DNA of 64,000 nt from Actinernus sp. WN-2022 (lineage: Eukaryota; Cnidaria; Anthozoa; Actiniaria; Actinernidae), in NCBI GenBank assembly GCA_030867875.1, contig JAOWCC010000577.1, forward strand, positions 154,434,344-154,498,343, read 5' to 3'. A program made the translations under genes and the position numbers. Below, in pieces: positions 12,501-24,400 of the stretch (its first letter is position 1; each line of letters begins with the position of its first letter). Below the pieces are notes generated by a model. The model was given only the letters and a program-made list of their open reading frames with translations, searched no databases and was not told the origin of the DNA.

Positions 12501-15500
12501 TTAGAAGATGGACGATTAAGGACAAGCTCATGATAAACAGTGGAAAGACTGAGTTCCTACTCATCGGGACAAGGCAGCACTTGGCAAAAGTGAAAATTAA
12601 AACTCTCAGTTGGAAATTCTGAAGTCTCACCCTCTGACCTTGTTCGTAATCTTGGCTCGTGGTTTGATAGAAATTTATCTATGTTTGTTCATGTCTCTAA
12701 GATTTGCAAAGCAGCTTATTATGACTTATACAATATCTCCCGGATTCGAAAATATATCAGTCGTGATTCTATAGAAATTCTCATCCATTCTTTTGTCACT
12801 AATCGCTTAGACTATTGTAACGCATTACTTTATGGACTACCGAACTCACAATTGGGTAAACTGCAGCGAGTGCAAAATGCCGCTGCTAGATTAATCTATC
12901 GTGCGCCTAGATTCTGTCATACTTCGCCGTTTCTACTAGAACTACATTGGTTACCTATTAAGTTTCGCATAATTTTTAAAATCATATTAATTACTTTTAA
13001 AGCCATCCACGGACTCGCTCCTAAGTATATTAATGAACTAATTTCTGTTAAAGTTAAATCTAATTATAGTCTGAGATCGAACAATGGACTCTATTTGACA
13101 CCTCCCTCTGTAAAGACTCTGGCTACTCTCGGTGACAGGGCCTTTGTTGCTGCTGCTCCGAATCTATGGAATAAGTTGCCATTATATCTTAGGTATATAC
13201 TGACTCTATTGTAATTTTTAAGAAAGTCCTTAAGACTCATGTTTTTAAAGAAGCTTTTCGATGATGCAGCATGTGTTTTAATAGTGTTAAGGTTAGTTAG
13301 TTATTTGATAACTTATTTATTGACGTGTGTATCTTTGTTTGTAAGGCGCATTTGAAAACGCATGTTGAATTTGCGCGGTATAAGTTAATAAAATTAATTA
13401 ACTAATAACCAAACGCAGTTTTTACCATAATACTCGCAAATGGTCTATTTCATAAAACGTTTTGGCGGAAATCTGGTAGTATGCCATGTTTGCACCAAAG
13501 TGAGCGACTTGGCGAACTCAAATGCTCTTTTATTCGGATCTCAAGTTCCTTTCAGTTCATTAATCAGACTACTAGTAGCAGTTATTTGAAATGTTAAAAT
13601 AATGCAAGCATAAAAGGAGCCCTGTTGCTAGCTGATTGAACCGCTGAACTGCTGGTACAACTGAGCCGGTTACAGTTGAACTTCGGAAGCATATCCCCAA
13701 GCTGGGTGTATCTGTCTGTCCCCAAACTGGGTGTGTGTACATAGACACACCCAGCTTGGGGATATGCGTACACTTAGAAAGAGGCTGAAACTTCACTCGG
13801 TTGTACAAAGTTAAGCAACATTTGTTTCGTTCAGTGCTTTCAACAAACGAGAAAACAGTGTTGGACATTTGCTGAAACTGTTAAAGTGAGGACCAGACGG
13901 AGTCAATATCTCAGGGTTTATTCGATTCACAAATTCGCTTCAACTTCTCGTGGTTTGTAATCGCTGATACTCCGTTCTCTGGCGAAGAGCAAAATGTGTT
14001 ATTAGCGTGCGCAGGGGCTCCCGTAAAAGAAACGAGCTTCACTCGCAGAAACTGTTCGCTTATCGTTCACATAAAAGGTCTATGCACTTTTTGTGAGTTC
14101 ACATACCTGAGTACATCTTTTCTGCTGATGCATTCCCTTTTATCTGGCCAGCTTTAAAGGAATGTAGGCCCCAATCTGTTACCTTCACCATCCAATGGCT
14201 GTCAATTACACACTTCGATGACGTGAGACAGCCGTGGTACTTGATTGGGCTGTCGTGAAGATACTTCATACCCTGTGAAATAAGATACATCAACTGTATC
14301 AAATATCATGCGCTTCCTCTGCATAGGGCCCTTTTTATTGACTCGGAATTTAATTTAGGATGAAGTATATATATATTACCGTAAAAAATGCATTAGACCG
14401 TCTTATCTACGACTCATATTTTTCTATTTCAAGTCTGTGGTGGATCAGAAGGAGCGTCCATCTGGAAATGGGTACTGACTCACAGACCAATTGTGGATCA
14501 AGATCAGGTTATTTTTAGAACACCCGAGGTGAATAAATCCCATACCCCGAGTGGATGGCCGATAAAATGCTTATATTTTCAGAACGGCGAGGTCTTCTCA
14601 TTGTACAGAGTACAACCACGTGATTTGTTAGCTGCAAAGGGCCTATTGAGGACCTTCCCTGGATAACAAACTAGATATGACCTGCAGTGCATGGCCGGAT
14701 GACATATGTTGTCGATATTACTAAAATAAATAAAATAATATTAACTCGAAACAAGAAAACACTAAATTGTAATCCAGCATACATACCGCAGCAATGTCAA
14801 CAGCCATGGACATTTTGAACGTCTCATCAATCTTGTACCCCTCGTTCTCCAGCACATCCTAAATAAGACAGTTAAGCAGTGTTAGCAGGTTGATGGTGAA
14901 TACGCCTTTTGTTGAATACTCAGTGGTCAGCGGTGTGGCTCTGTCGTGCGGGAGGTGGTTCGATCATCAGCCGGACCAACACTTATGGTACCCCTCGTGG
15001 GAGTCTTATGACAACTGAGGAGAAGGTGCTGCCTTTACGAAACACCTCAAACTCAAAATGGTCAGACTTTCACGCCATCTAGGAATAAGTCACTTAACTG
15101 TATCTTTATAACAATAGCCTAGAAAACTGTCTCTGTTAGTTTACTTATGTGATTGTCTTTCCGGGTTATAAAGTAACAAGAGGATCTGTTGGAAGAATGT
15201 CACCGAACTAGTTGAATATCATCATTTGCACATATATAAAGATACTAAAAGAAGTGATCGGGTGCATGTTGTACGAGAGGTAAGCCCTTGCTTTGTTAGC
15301 TTGGTCGTGGTTTCAGTTTCGCACAATGCAGGACGCAACTATTTTTAAAATCCCGCGTATAGTCCCTGGGCTTATACAAGGGCTTACGAGGAGGCTGATA
15401 ACCAGGGCAGCCAGGTACACAGAGGAGAGCATAACACCAGGATGAAGAAAACGGTCAGAAATGCGAGACAGGAAGCTACTTCACCTCTAGTCTTTCCACT

Positions 15501-18500
15501 ATCCACACAAAATGTGTTGGTGTAATAAAACTGTTCTTTCAGGCGGGAGGGGGAGGGGAGGTTCAGTATCAAAAGGTGCTTATAACCGGGATATATTTTC
15601 TGTCACCAGACAGATGGCCTATTAACGGGATGCATATGAGCAGGATTTTACAACAGTGATATGTATGCAAACATACCTGCAAGCTACCTTTCCTACAATG
15701 TGTCCACACGAGCAAGATGTTGGGTGACTCGATACAGGCTCCGATGAACGAGTTCAGGTTTTCGTGATTCATTTCTCGCACCTACAAAGAGAAATACACA
15801 ACAGTTGAGCGTCTCCCAAGATACCACCTTTTAATGTGAAACGAAGGCTGGTCGCTTACGAGAGGTTTCAAATGTAGTGATTTGAGGAACAAACAAACGG
15901 TTTGTACAACAATGGTCGCTAAGAGGCGTGGTCGCTTAGAGATGTTCCATTGTACAAAGATTGATTGATGATTTTAGTTTTATCAAAAGAACAAAACCGT
16001 AGCCTCGCTAGGGTGTAGATACCGATGTCTTGGATGTGTACTTGGGTGTTTGCCTACCTGTTTAAGTTCGATTAAGACTTTACGAGATAGGTGGACACTT
16101 GTCTTGTTCAAACGCTTGATTACAACTGCACGCCCCTGTAAGATGAATAGATTAATATCGTCATTATATAACCGCTTCAAGTTCTATAAAGTCTAAGAAC
16201 AGCTGTATCCTCCTCTAGTACTGTCCTTGGCTAGAGACAAACCACTGCGATATATCCCACCTGAAATTCACCAAACGTTGTAATCTGCTCCTCTGTGCTG
16301 TGTTCTTGGTTACGTGGACTCCTACTCAGCGGAGAAAACCCTTTCGCTGCGATTGCCGATGACTGTCCTTGCTTGGAAGGGTCTTCGTTTCCAAGTTCCT
16401 ATTCAACAAGATGACACAGTTGCATATGCATTAATGTTTACTTCTTGTAACATATTCATTCACACTTTTAAGAACAAAACCTCAGTACAATGTCAGACTA
16501 TTAAAAAACTGTTCGGACACATACCGGCTGGCAGAGGCGTAGCGGTGGTCCTGAAAATTGCCTCTGCCTCCCCCCCCCCACACATATTCACAGTGGAGAG
16601 GCTATTCATTGCCAATTTAGAAGCTTGAGTAGTTCGATCATTACCTTTCTGCTCATAAATATGTTATCAGACGTGCCCGCCTGAGGAGAGTCCCGTCGTT
16701 CTGCCTCGAACTGAATATCCTCATATCTGCTGATCTTCCAAGTCCTGTTCTGTGCCAAATCAGTCTCGTAACGCAGTTTTCTGTTGATGCAAAATATTAT
16801 AGAAATTCGGTAAAACCTCGTAAAGGTGCAGCGCAAGTTTGGCTAAGATTTTTCGAGTGCCAAATTTCAGTTAGTTGATAACAATATGCTCACGATCGAT
16901 AGATACCATAACAATTAGCACTAAGATCGTAGCAGGTCACTTAGGCGTATACAATACAAAACTTTCTAGGAACGCCTCTGAAAAAAAAAAGCACAAAGCT
17001 ATCTTAATGTTTAAAATAATACATGGCCTCGCTCCAGTGTACTTGCAAAATTTTTTACTCCCCGCAGCATAAATTTTGACCTACGAAACAGTAACAACAA
17101 ATTAAATGTACCCAAGCCCCGTACCGATTATTTAAAACGAAGCCTCAGTTATAATGAGGCTGTTTTGTGGAACAACCTTCCCCAAAACATTCGAAAAATT
17201 GAGTCACTTTGGAAATTCAAAAGGGAAATCAAACGTTCTTATGCGGCAATGGATTCCCACACGGCAATCATGTAAACCAGTTTTAAATGCATTTTAATTT
17301 GTTTTAACTCGTACTTACTGATGATTTTACCGTGTTTAAATAAAGTGTGTATGTATGTATGTATAGATCCGGCTATTCTAAATTTAACCTGGGTTCAATG
17401 TATAAGATGCAGTATTGGAATAAGTTTATCACATTTTGAGAGTGAGGTCACGCTGAATTGCTAACGTCAGCAGAAGGAAGTGTGCAAACCAGCCACTCAG
17501 TTCTAGTTCATTCTGGTGGTTAATTGTGATATTCTCAAGACGAAGACCGCTTGCCACGTGTACTGTTTTCGAATCCTTGCCCAAAGAAACGCTCGGATCA
17601 AGACTCCTAAGAATCCGGTTTTCGATTAATCCGTCGAATCCATTCTGAGTATGGATTCGATGGATTCAAAATCCGTTTTTGGATTCTAGTAAAGAAACGC
17701 AAACTCCATTTTTGGATTCAAGAATTCGGATCAGGATTTTACCAAACTGAAACACACCCTAAGACCGGCTCAGAAATAGTAACACGAGCGCTGCTGACGA
17801 TGCAGTATTTTGACGTGAGGTGATATTAATAGTTCATTGAATAAAGAAATGAAGCTATATATAGGAGAAGTGTATTCGAGGCAGCACATACCATTTGGTT
17901 AAATACGTTAAACAAACCTGACAATGAAGAAGAAGACTAGTGCAAGGACGACAACTCCTGCTGTCAAAGCCCCGATGACCAAGTTCACTACTTTTGCTGC
18001 TGCAAGAAGGAAATACAAAGATGCCGTCATTCGTTTAGCTAGAATCGAACACTCGCAAGAGAGTCTATTACAGTTGAACCACCCTTAATATGATTATATG
18101 ATTATAAACCAAATTTGATTTGGATGCTAGAATTTGGAACATTTTACCTAAGGAAACCCGCAAACCAGCATTGTGACTGTCCTCCTACAAGTCTCACCTT
18201 GTACAGTACTGATTACACATCAGCCCTACGAGCATCTTATAACGCAGACAATACGAACACGTGGAAGTCAGTTTGTGTAACTCTGTCCGTAGCCTGTTCA
18301 GTCCTTTAACTTGTTGTTTTTAGTCTAACTCAAGTTATTGTAAATTATTTTTTGGACTATTTAGTCTGGTAGGCTCGCAGTAATTGGCCTTAGGTCAACC
18401 CTATAACGTATTTCGGTTACCATTGCCCGACCGACCCATTTCTTTTGGAGAAGTAAAAAAAAAAAAAAACGATTGAAGACCGAACCAATTTTTTGGAAAA

Positions 18501-21500
18501 GTTAAGACAAAAATTAGAAGAATAATTTCATAACTACACGTCTTTTCCGGGCAATCTACGTATTAGTTTCTTGCCTAATATCATGTGACTGCTAATGCCA
18601 ATCAACAAACGATTTTCAATGTGCATTGCGTAAAAGGACTCATTTGAATATGTCCATAAAAGAATGGCCATTCTGCGCGATGTGAGCCGGAGATCGAAAC
18701 CAGGACCAAGTTAACACCTTCAGAACCCAAGCCCCGCGCTCTTTCCGCTCGGCCATGGCCATTGAGCCGACATTTGTTATATAGTTCGAAAATAAGCTAT
18801 ACGTAGAAAACGTGCATAAGTTATCAAGCACACCGCGCGTCAGGCTGCGCTCCGTGCGCCGGGCATGAATCAATGCTTTACTCTCTTCCTCTCTCTTCCT
18901 ATATCTATGGTATTCCGCTTTAACGATAGAGAAACGCTTTGTCGCAGCCTTTAAATAGGCAGTGACGCGTGCGTGCGAGATATCACACAACCTGTCACGA
19001 TGTCATCACGTGCAACAATTATCAGATGTGTATTTGTACGTATTATAAAATACACAGTGCACGAGAAACATGTATATTTGTTATTTAACCTTCTTTCTCC
19101 TGTTCATCACATTTCTCGTTGACCCATCCACACACAGGCTGGTCCGCTGGTGGTGTAGCTCGTCCTCCCGCCCATATGACAGTCACATCTACATATCATC
19201 GCAAACAACAAATCATGCATTAAACCAGCGGGGAAGTGATTTCCAGTCTCATTTGAGGCGAATCGACAGTTTTTTTGCCTGCGGATCATTTGCTGGAATT
19301 ATAAAATGGTAAGCATCGCCTATTCCTATTAGTCTGCTAGTTTGCGAGGTTCAATGCATTTATAGGCCTTTTTACAACACTCGTGATTGTTTTGCGACAA
19401 GTGGTAAAATACTTTATTAGTCCGTTTTTCTGTTATTTTCACAGTCTAATTTTTATTAACAGTTATTTTTGTATAAGGGGAAAGTCGTTACCTCTTAAAG
19501 TGAATCCTCCCATAGAGCGGTTGTAGTCAGCAATATTTTGGAAGCTGTCATTCACGTAATACTTCAGAGAATAGTCAGGCTCTCTGTCACCCGACGAATC
19601 GATTCTCACAGAACCAGAAGCACCTGAAGAACAACACAAAACTAACACCAAGATTCAACTCTGATACGCGGAGATCACCGGAGAGAAACATTAATTTAAA
19701 AAGTTATACCTGGGAAGCTTTCGCCAAAGATTTTTAAAGTACCGCAACAAGGAAGTGTAGGCCTGGGTCGTTATCCGAGGATACGTATGATCGAGTATGA
19801 CGTTCTAATTATTTTCAGATTCAGATCGAACAGATTTCGCAAGGGCAACACATTCTAAGGCAGCGTTGTTATTTTAAGGTTGTGAGTATTGCCGTGGATG
19901 GAAGCAAAAACCTGTTACAACACCAACCTACACGCTTCCAAATAACATAATCAGGCAGCAGTTAAAATAATAACTATGTTCTCATTCCACAGAACAATCT
20001 CGTGTTATACACATTCATGCATAGTAGGGAAGTTGTTATTATTTTATCAGACCTTGGAACTCTCTGTTCATCATCCTTGATGCGATTGTCTTGCCGTCGT
20101 TTTTGTGTCCTCCATTCGCCAGGGTTTCATTCAAGGCGATTGCATACAAGAAGATTGCATCGTAAATTGCGCCGGCATACACCTCGACCTTAACAAATAT
20201 AAATGAGAAGCAACATTAGCAATTCATGGCGAAATTTTTGTAATTTCATTGGATGTGCTTTTTGGGGTCTTTTTCTGTGAAGTCAAATTGCAGCATTACG
20301 ATTTTCACGCTGTTACAATGACTTAAAAGTGGGAATGTCAGTTCGGCCACGTGTCACGACAAGGTTCAGAAAGGTTACCGTACAGCATTGATGCCTACAG
20401 GTGAATTTCCACTGTCGCGTTTTTTTACGCTACTAAAACGTTCGTATAGAAAACGTGTGAAAATAATGTACACTCTCGCGTGACAAAAACAGAGCATCGC
20501 GAATGCAGAAGACATAGGTTTGTTCTGTTAATATGCTATTTCGACATTTTGCACGTAAAAACATGTTTTTAACACATGTTTTACGTGACAGTGAAAACCC
20601 ACCTTAACATTGAAATGGCTTCCCATTGCTTTTGTCCACATGATCCAATCACAGTGCATATAGTTATGGTACAGAATCATTTCAATACGATTACGGTAGT
20701 TGCCGCATTTCTAGCCCCTCATAAGGAATCAGCTTTATCTTACGGAATTAACCTAACATTAAAATGACAGTTGCACTTGCTCTACTTGCTCTTCAAGAAT
20801 GAGGATGCGATAATATATACATATAGGCAAGCCTAAAGCGTAGCCCCAATTGGCTGGTAGCTGGCTCTACAGAGCCATAACTTGTAGAATCGCAATTCCG
20901 GAAACAAAGCCGAGAAAACCCAAGAAATATATTTAAGATGGCAGATTTAAGAAAAATGAATGGGAAACGGGGCTTAAAAACATTTAGAATATAGCAAAAT
21001 ATTAAGAAAAGCAAGAAAGGAAAAAACAACAAAGGAAGATTATGAAGTAGCCTGCATAACAGGCGCTTTAAGGAGAGACAGAGAGTAAGAAGTAGGGAAC
21101 GGACCGAGCCGCTTTTTCCATTTCTGCGCCGCCAAAATCACCTTCTTTGCGTTTCAATAACACCGAGAGTCTGTTTCGCTGGCTAAAAACGAAGTTATAT
21201 GTAGAGAAAGTGCAGCATTTTTTCAGGCGCGTCGGGCATAATCAGCGAAATTTTGCGCTCTAGATCTCTATGGTGTTCTGATCGCGAGGGAGGAAGAGGA
21301 ACTCCGTTAAAAAATGTGTAATTCATCAAAGGAGAACTGAAGCCTAAAATCAACTTTAGCTCAATGAGTAGATCTAAATACGAAAAAGACTGTGTTTTGC
21401 GTCAAAGGAAAGAAAATCTGCAAATCTTCCTTCCAACTGCCGCAAAGTACAGACGGCTCAATTCCTGTAATCTGTGACGTACGATACGGGGAATAAATTA

Positions 21501-23650
21501 GGTTTGTCATGTTGTTCTCGGCTTTCAATAGATGGACTAACGACTCATAATTGCGCATTATTGTGCTTTCTTTGTGCTGGAGGTGTGGTTGTTTTTCCTT
21601 GGTATGCATGACGTACGGATACGGGGAGAAAAAGCACAGAATTGAGCCGCCACACAATCTAGCTTTATCAGCGGAGAATCGGCTATTTTTCGACCTTCAA
21701 AACGTATTTCCACTTTTTAGACGTGCACCACAAAGAAATAAAATAGCAGAACTCTTTTCTTTCGAATACATCTTTGTATAGATGTTGGGTTGATTTTAGG
21801 GTTCAGTCCCCTTTCAGAGCCATAATTTATACATGAATAAACTTTAAACAATACCGCTCCACAATGGGAATGTTGTACACGTTTCAATTTCCCTCACGAA
21901 TATTCTTTAAGATTTTACCTTCTCGGACTTTTTTAGGCTGATGTAGAAAGGTGGATCTTGCATTCGTCTGCGAACTTCCTTTTTGAACTCGAGCCATCTC
22001 TCCGTCGTGGGTTCCCGTACGTGAATACTAAGGATCCCACGAAACGCGAGGGTTGCATCCTGGTCCCGTCCATCGTTTCCCATCCACGTGTTGTTGCCGA
22101 TGGCGGCAGAGGGCAGAAGGTTAACGGTAAGAAAGGCGTAGTCTCCATTCAGCATGCCGAGATCATAAGCATGTAGCATAAGCGCACGAATGTCACCTCC
22201 GTAGCACAGCAGAATCAGAACTAAGTGATCAAAAGGATGACATGACACTTATGATCAGTATATTATAGGAAAATCACAGTCTACATGACTCCATCATTCT
22301 ACTAAAATTCGCACGATTTGAGAAAACGACTTCTCGGACGATATCAGTGTTTTTCGAGTGCAATTCAATTTACCGAGATAGACTACATAACGTTCGGCTT
22401 TTATAGCTTAGTTTAGCTTTTATAGTTATTCTATGCCACCCAGTACCGTATCTAAGTCCAGCAAGGGTTTGAAGATATCAAAGTTTAAGGGAGAACTACT
22501 TTTTTTTGAATAATATTAATTAGTACTCCACCATTATTAGAAACTTAGTTTAGGACGCATTATTATAGATCGGACTAAACTGTTTGTGAATGCGAAGTCA
22601 CAATTAATAAATGTGACGTCATTAGGTACCATGGCAACTACCAAGACCAAAATGGTCCTTTTGAAAATCGTTGAAACTCTAATTCGATTCAGCCGAACTG
22701 GTGTGGCGATTTCCTTTAAAATTTATTACAAAGTCGAGCCATTGGAAGTTTCAAAACGCATAAATAAAAATTCAAATCAGTAAAGTGCACAGTTTTCGTG
22801 CCACAAAAATAATACAAAGCAATAGACTCGGCTTAAATGTAAATGGCTTGGGAAAGAAAAGGAGCGAACTGAAAAAAGTTCATACTTGATCGAAATTCTA
22901 AACAACAGTACAGTAACATGTAATGTAAATGTAAGATACATTAGACTTTTATAGGAAAATCAAGTACTTACTCCTTGCGTTTTGCTTGGCGATTTCCAGC
23001 AAGCTGCGATACTCCTTTCGTTCGGTCACCAGTTGACTTCCAGGGCTGAGGGTCTGAAGATATCTTACATTAATTGAATGCGTCGCGACGAACGTTTTTC
23101 TCAAGTTGGTCATCGCCAACTGCCACATGTTCTCCGTGGATGCAATAATTCCTATGTCATCCCACTTGAAATACTTAAAAATTGATAAAAACAAGTCCCC
23201 CATTTTTGAAAACGACTGCACTGTTCGTACAAACGTAGGATATACTCTTTTCTCTGACAAGGCGCTCGATTCACATCCCCAAGAAATAATGGGGAGGTTC
23301 CACGACGCAGCCAGAAGGCTGGCCGGCTCGCAGATTATATCACAACCGTCGCCAATAATAGCATCCACATTGGCCAGCTTGAATTCTACGGCTTGGTTAA
23401 GGCCCTCGGCTGCTAGACACTGCGAGTCCTTCCACAAGAAAGTCATGTTGTAGCCGTTAAGGAGTGATTTGTCTTCATTAATCCTCTTGACGGCGATGGT
23501 GATGGCGGACGCGGACGTTTTACCGATTGGCCAGTACCCCGTCATGGGGAGGAGGACTCCTATCTTAACCTCCTGCTCCTGCTCGACTGGACTGGTGGTC
23601 TGAACACTGGACCAAATAACAAGACAAACTGCTATGAGAGAGAGAGACAT
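4369..23650 (-). CDS. Receptor guanylate cyclase (natriuretic-peptide-receptor type), 3' end outside window
   Basis: Single-pass membrane enzyme expected to convert GTP to cGMP when its extracellular domain is engaged. I joined 17 exons, phases consistent throughout: 23650-22972, 22220-21919, 20188-20053, 19623-19492, 19188-19090, 17999-17918, 16780-16645, 16135-16058, 15781-15677, 14858-14787, 14272-14107, 11973-11821, 7003-6836 (this one extends to 6826), 6595-6455, 5843-5720, 5621-5553, 4543-4369. They give about 942 residues: signal peptide (1-20), ANF-receptor ligand domain, one transmembrane helix (about 453-476), kinase-homology domain (about 523-773), coiled-coil linker ending LLPPSVAEQLK, and the cyclase domain up to RIGIHTG. 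The family is usually 1,000-1,200 residues, so roughly the last 100 or more are off the left edge. The start ATG at 23648-23650 precedes a clear signal peptide. The ligand cannot be told from sequence. Confidence 0.93.
4521..4761. repeat. Direct duplication of the last visible cyclase exon's splice acceptor
   Basis: A segment starting tacgcatcacc (4521) recurs at 4653 with a period of 132 bp, and the second copy runs to about 4761. The duplicated piece contains the first codons of the exon (VETIGDAY), its AG acceptor and about 90 bp of intron. The upstream copy is thus a decoy acceptor followed by a short open exon start. Differences between copies are few, so the duplication looks recent. 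Confidence 0.85.
6826..16780 (-). CDS. Cyclase exons 7-13: juxtamembrane and kinase-homology domain
   Basis: Seven exons: 16780-16645, 16135-16058, 15781-15677, 14858-14787, 14272-14107, 11973-11821 and 7003-6826. The domain keeps the VAIK-type lysine (VVIKRLNK, Lys about 529). It has [12 protein letters not shown] where active kinases have HRD...N, and DWG in place of DFG, so the catalytic aspartate of HRD is missing. This is the usual pseudokinase state in receptor cyclases, where the domain regulates the cyclase rather than phosphorylating. The last exon ends TACAG|GCAAGT, a GC donor. Introns here hold a 44-bp satellite, a MULE-like element and LINE relics. Confidence 0.92.
7327..7862. repeat. 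44-bp tandem repeat (about 12 copies) in a cyclase intron
   Basis: The unit reads roughly TTAAAGGTCAAAGTGCATAT then GGGCCCTAGCCAGTTATCAT and so on, repeating every 44 bp with few changes (GGGCCC/GAGCCC/GGGCCG variants). The first copy begins TTAAAGTGCATTTGGG. It closely matches the right-hand terminus of the TTAA-flanked element at 37469-37914, read outward to inward, including CCTAGCCAGTTATC and TTTGAT. I infer that the array grew from a transposon end. Confidence 0.85.
8195..9962. mobile_element. MULE-like TIR element with 9-bp target duplication
   Basis: The left end (TAGCCTGCTTTCAGGCGGTA) and right end (its reverse complement, closing at 9962) match for about 100 bp. They are flanked by AGATTTCAG on the left (8186-8194) and AGATTTCAA on the right (9963-9971), a 9-bp duplication with one mismatch. 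A 9-bp duplication with long TIRs fits the Mutator (MULE) superfamily. No transposase is evident inside. Internal inverted copies (about 8640-8770 against 8825-8960) carry GTTTTCAAAG and cggagcaggaggaagctata. It sits in the intron between cyclase exons 12 and 13. Confidence 0.7.
10068..11770 (-). pseudogene. LINE (L2/CR1-like) reverse transcriptase C-terminal relic
   Basis: On the minus strand, pieces in shifting frames read [15 protein letters not shown] (near 11,730), [17 protein letters not shown] (near 11,600), [20 protein letters not shown] (near 11,430), then [18 protein letters not shown] and [17 protein letters not shown] (near 10,900). These are the late reverse-transcriptase and C-terminal zinc-binding parts of a non-LTR retrotransposon. 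Frames change several times, and a small ATT-rich insertion interrupts it at about 11,160-11,230. A palindromic insert (about 10,325-10,600, arms gggacccaattttg) lies nearer the 3' end. It ends within about 50 bp of cyclase exon 12. Confidence 0.65.
12205..13410 (+). pseudogene. L2-type LINE fragment, 5'-truncated and mutated
   Basis: Plus-strand frames encode [16 protein letters not shown] and SYADDT (the catalytic YADD motif), followed immediately by a stop codon at about 12,420. Then come [20 protein letters not shown], a frameshift near 12,615, and a 177-codon open stretch (12681-13214) with [26 protein letters not shown] and [16 protein letters not shown]. This is the classic L2/CR1 end. 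The 3' tail GTAAGGCGCATTTGAAAACGC ... GCGCGGTATAA followed by ATTAA repeats also fits L2. It lies in the cyclase intron between exons 11 and 12. Confidence 0.8.
13690..13765. repeat. Short palindrome
   Basis: Arms ccccaagctgggtgt and acacccagcttgggg face each other within 76 bp, with a third partial copy (ccccaaactgggtgt) between them. It could form a hairpin in DNA or RNA. No terminator or gene is attached to it. Confidence 0.6.
14925..15120 (+). mobile_element. Degenerate SINE copy
   Basis: Text beginning near gtggtcagcggtgtggctct, with a damaged box B (ggttcgatcatcagccgg), is followed by gagaaggtgctgccttta and cgaaacacctcaaa. It shares this body with the SINE copies at 47,345 and 51,950 (gtagaaggtgctgcctttgt). 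It lacks a clean box A and is probably an old copy in a cyclase intron. Confidence 0.5.
16870..17366 (+). pseudogene. LINE 3'-end fragment (same family as 63,419-64,000)
   Basis: Plus-strand pieces read [16 protein letters not shown] and, in another frame, [15 protein letters not shown] followed by [19 protein letters not shown]. This is the terminal part of an L2/CR1-group reverse transcriptase. A simple repeat tail (GTAT)n closes it at about 17,350-17,366. The same protein order appears on the minus strand at 63,605-64,000. Frameshifts show it is dead. Confidence 0.65.
17560..17765 (-). mobile_element. Harbinger-family MITE
   Basis: This short stretch is dense in ATCCATTTTTGGATT-type repeats. 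Its right edge (aaactgaaacacacccta) is the complement of the left edge of the Harbinger element at 1008. It has no coding capacity and sits in the intron before the transmembrane exon's downstream neighbour. Boundaries are approximate. Confidence 0.5.
17918..17999 (-). CDS. Cyclase exon 6: transmembrane helix
   Basis: This 82-bp exon encodes [20 protein letters not shown] followed by FFFIV, a single hydrophobic span. It joins the previous exon to make EKEAAKVV, and it splits the following arginine codon (AG|A) so that the cytoplasmic side begins RKLRYETDL. Both splice sites are canonical: CTTGCAG acceptor and CAG|GTTTGT donor. Confidence 0.92.
18670..18780 (-). repeat. tRNA-derived fossil (Ser/Leu-like) or SINE head
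   Basis: Minus-strand reading gives ATGGCCGAGCGGAAAGAGCG, which resembles the box A region of class II tRNAs. GGTTTCGATCTCCGG, a degraded box B, follows about 50 bases later. The acceptor arms do not pair and box B is mutated, so I do not call a functional tRNA gene. It may be the head of a SINE. Confidence 0.4.
19090..22220 (-). CDS. Cyclase exons 2-5: rest of the extracellular domain
   Basis: Exons 22220-21919, 20188-20053, 19623-19492 and 19188-19090. Together they complete the type I periplasmic-binding fold. The first gives [20 protein letters not shown], the second [20 protein letters not shown], the third [19 protein letters not shown], and the fourth the juxtamembrane [19 protein letters not shown]. 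These match the conserved order in receptor guanylate cyclases, including the cysteine just outside the membrane. The exon at 19090-19188 is only 99 bp but is fixed by an in-frame TATGTAG acceptor and an AAG|GTTAAA donor. Confidence 0.9.
21329..21817. repeat. TIR-bounded MITE in a cyclase intron
   Basis: Left end AAAGGAGAACTGAAGCCTAA plus AATCAAC and right end GTTGATTTTAGGGTTCAGTC plus CCCTTT are imperfect inverted repeats. The interior holds further self-complementary text (cggctcaattc and gaattgagccg). Short ORFs inside have no domain. It lies between cyclase exons 2 and 3. Confidence 0.6.
22972..23650 (-). CDS. Cyclase exon 1: signal peptide and first lobe of ligand-binding domain
   Basis: Translation begins with a hydrophobic leader ([15 protein letters not shown]) and continues with [18 protein letters not shown], the usual opening of ANF_receptor/periplasmic-binding-like domains. 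[20 protein letters not shown] and [10 protein letters not shown] follow, with cysteines placed as in natriuretic peptide receptors. The donor is AAGGA|GTAAGT and leaves one base in phase. The upstream promoter and any 5' untranslated exon were not identified. Confidence 0.92.
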
Positions 23651-24116
23651 TTGGCGCTCATCATGTTACTTTGGCCTACGGACTAAAAAAAAATCTAACG
23701 GCGGTACTCTTTTTCGCCCAATTAAAGGAAACTCGCTTGGCAATGAAGTCAAGTGACTCCAAATTCTTCTAGACGTCAGTTCTTTGTGGACTGACCGCTT
23801 TTATGAGAAAGTTTTCGTTCACTCAAAAGAATTTTAGGGAAAAAATATAGATGACAGCGAAAAGGGTTTTTGAAACATACAGTTCTCGCGACAGGAAAAT
23901 TAATATGAAGTGACACTGCGCTGTGTGCACGTATATAATAGCAACATATGCCCATATTTGGTGCAATAGATGTCGGCCGCAATGCTTTGTCGGTCTTTAT
24001 GCCTGACAGGTATACCAGGCCCTAGAAAATAAGCTCGTGTAGAACAGACCGGCGTAAACTGGGCTATAGACTTTAATATGCGCTGTAGTCGGAGGGGGGT
24101 TACTCCTTATAATGGA
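23651..24116. other. Region upstream of the cyclase start
   Basis: This should contain the promoter and 5' untranslated sequence of the minus-strand cyclase. I see no clear TATA box at a convincing spacing and no upstream coding exon. Confidence 0.35.
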
Positions 24117-24400
24117 CTATACGGGAGGCTCCGCCCGAAAGTGGTAAGGGATTTCACGAGTTGAAGTATAGAAAAGGGCAGGCAAAACTGTCATTTAGGT
24201 ATTTAAAAAGGGCCTTTCAAAATATCTCGAACAGACGCACCTAACGGCTGATTCATCCAAGTATTTGAAGAGGTTACTCAAGTGAAAAGTTTAGTAAAAG
24301 GTATATGAAAGGGTTACCTTTTCTGTCAAAAATGGTAAAAACTATATAAAAGGGTAAGGATTTGAACCTCGGGGCGGAGCCTCCCCGTATAAAACATTGT
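24117..24400. repeat. Palindrome-ended repeat with GGAGGCTCCGCCC arms
   Basis: Left arm tatacgggaggctccgcccg and right arm cggggcggagcctccccgta are inverted copies about 260 bp apart. Between them are runs such as aaaagggtaagg that look like decayed internal repeats. No coding potential is visible. I treat it as a MITE-like element. Confidence 0.5.

Noticed and set aside
13690..13765. Transcription terminator hairpin
   Set aside because: Bacterial-type terminators are not expected here, and it is inside a eukaryotic gene's intron.
18640..18990. 116-codon minus-strand ORF
   Set aside because: It overlaps a tRNA-derived fossil and contains no recognisable domain; it lies in a cyclase intron.
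4369..23650. Separate kinase gene in the cyclase locus
   Set aside because: The kinase-like exons join in phase to the transmembrane exon on one side and the cyclase exons on the other, and the catalytic HRD aspartate is missing.
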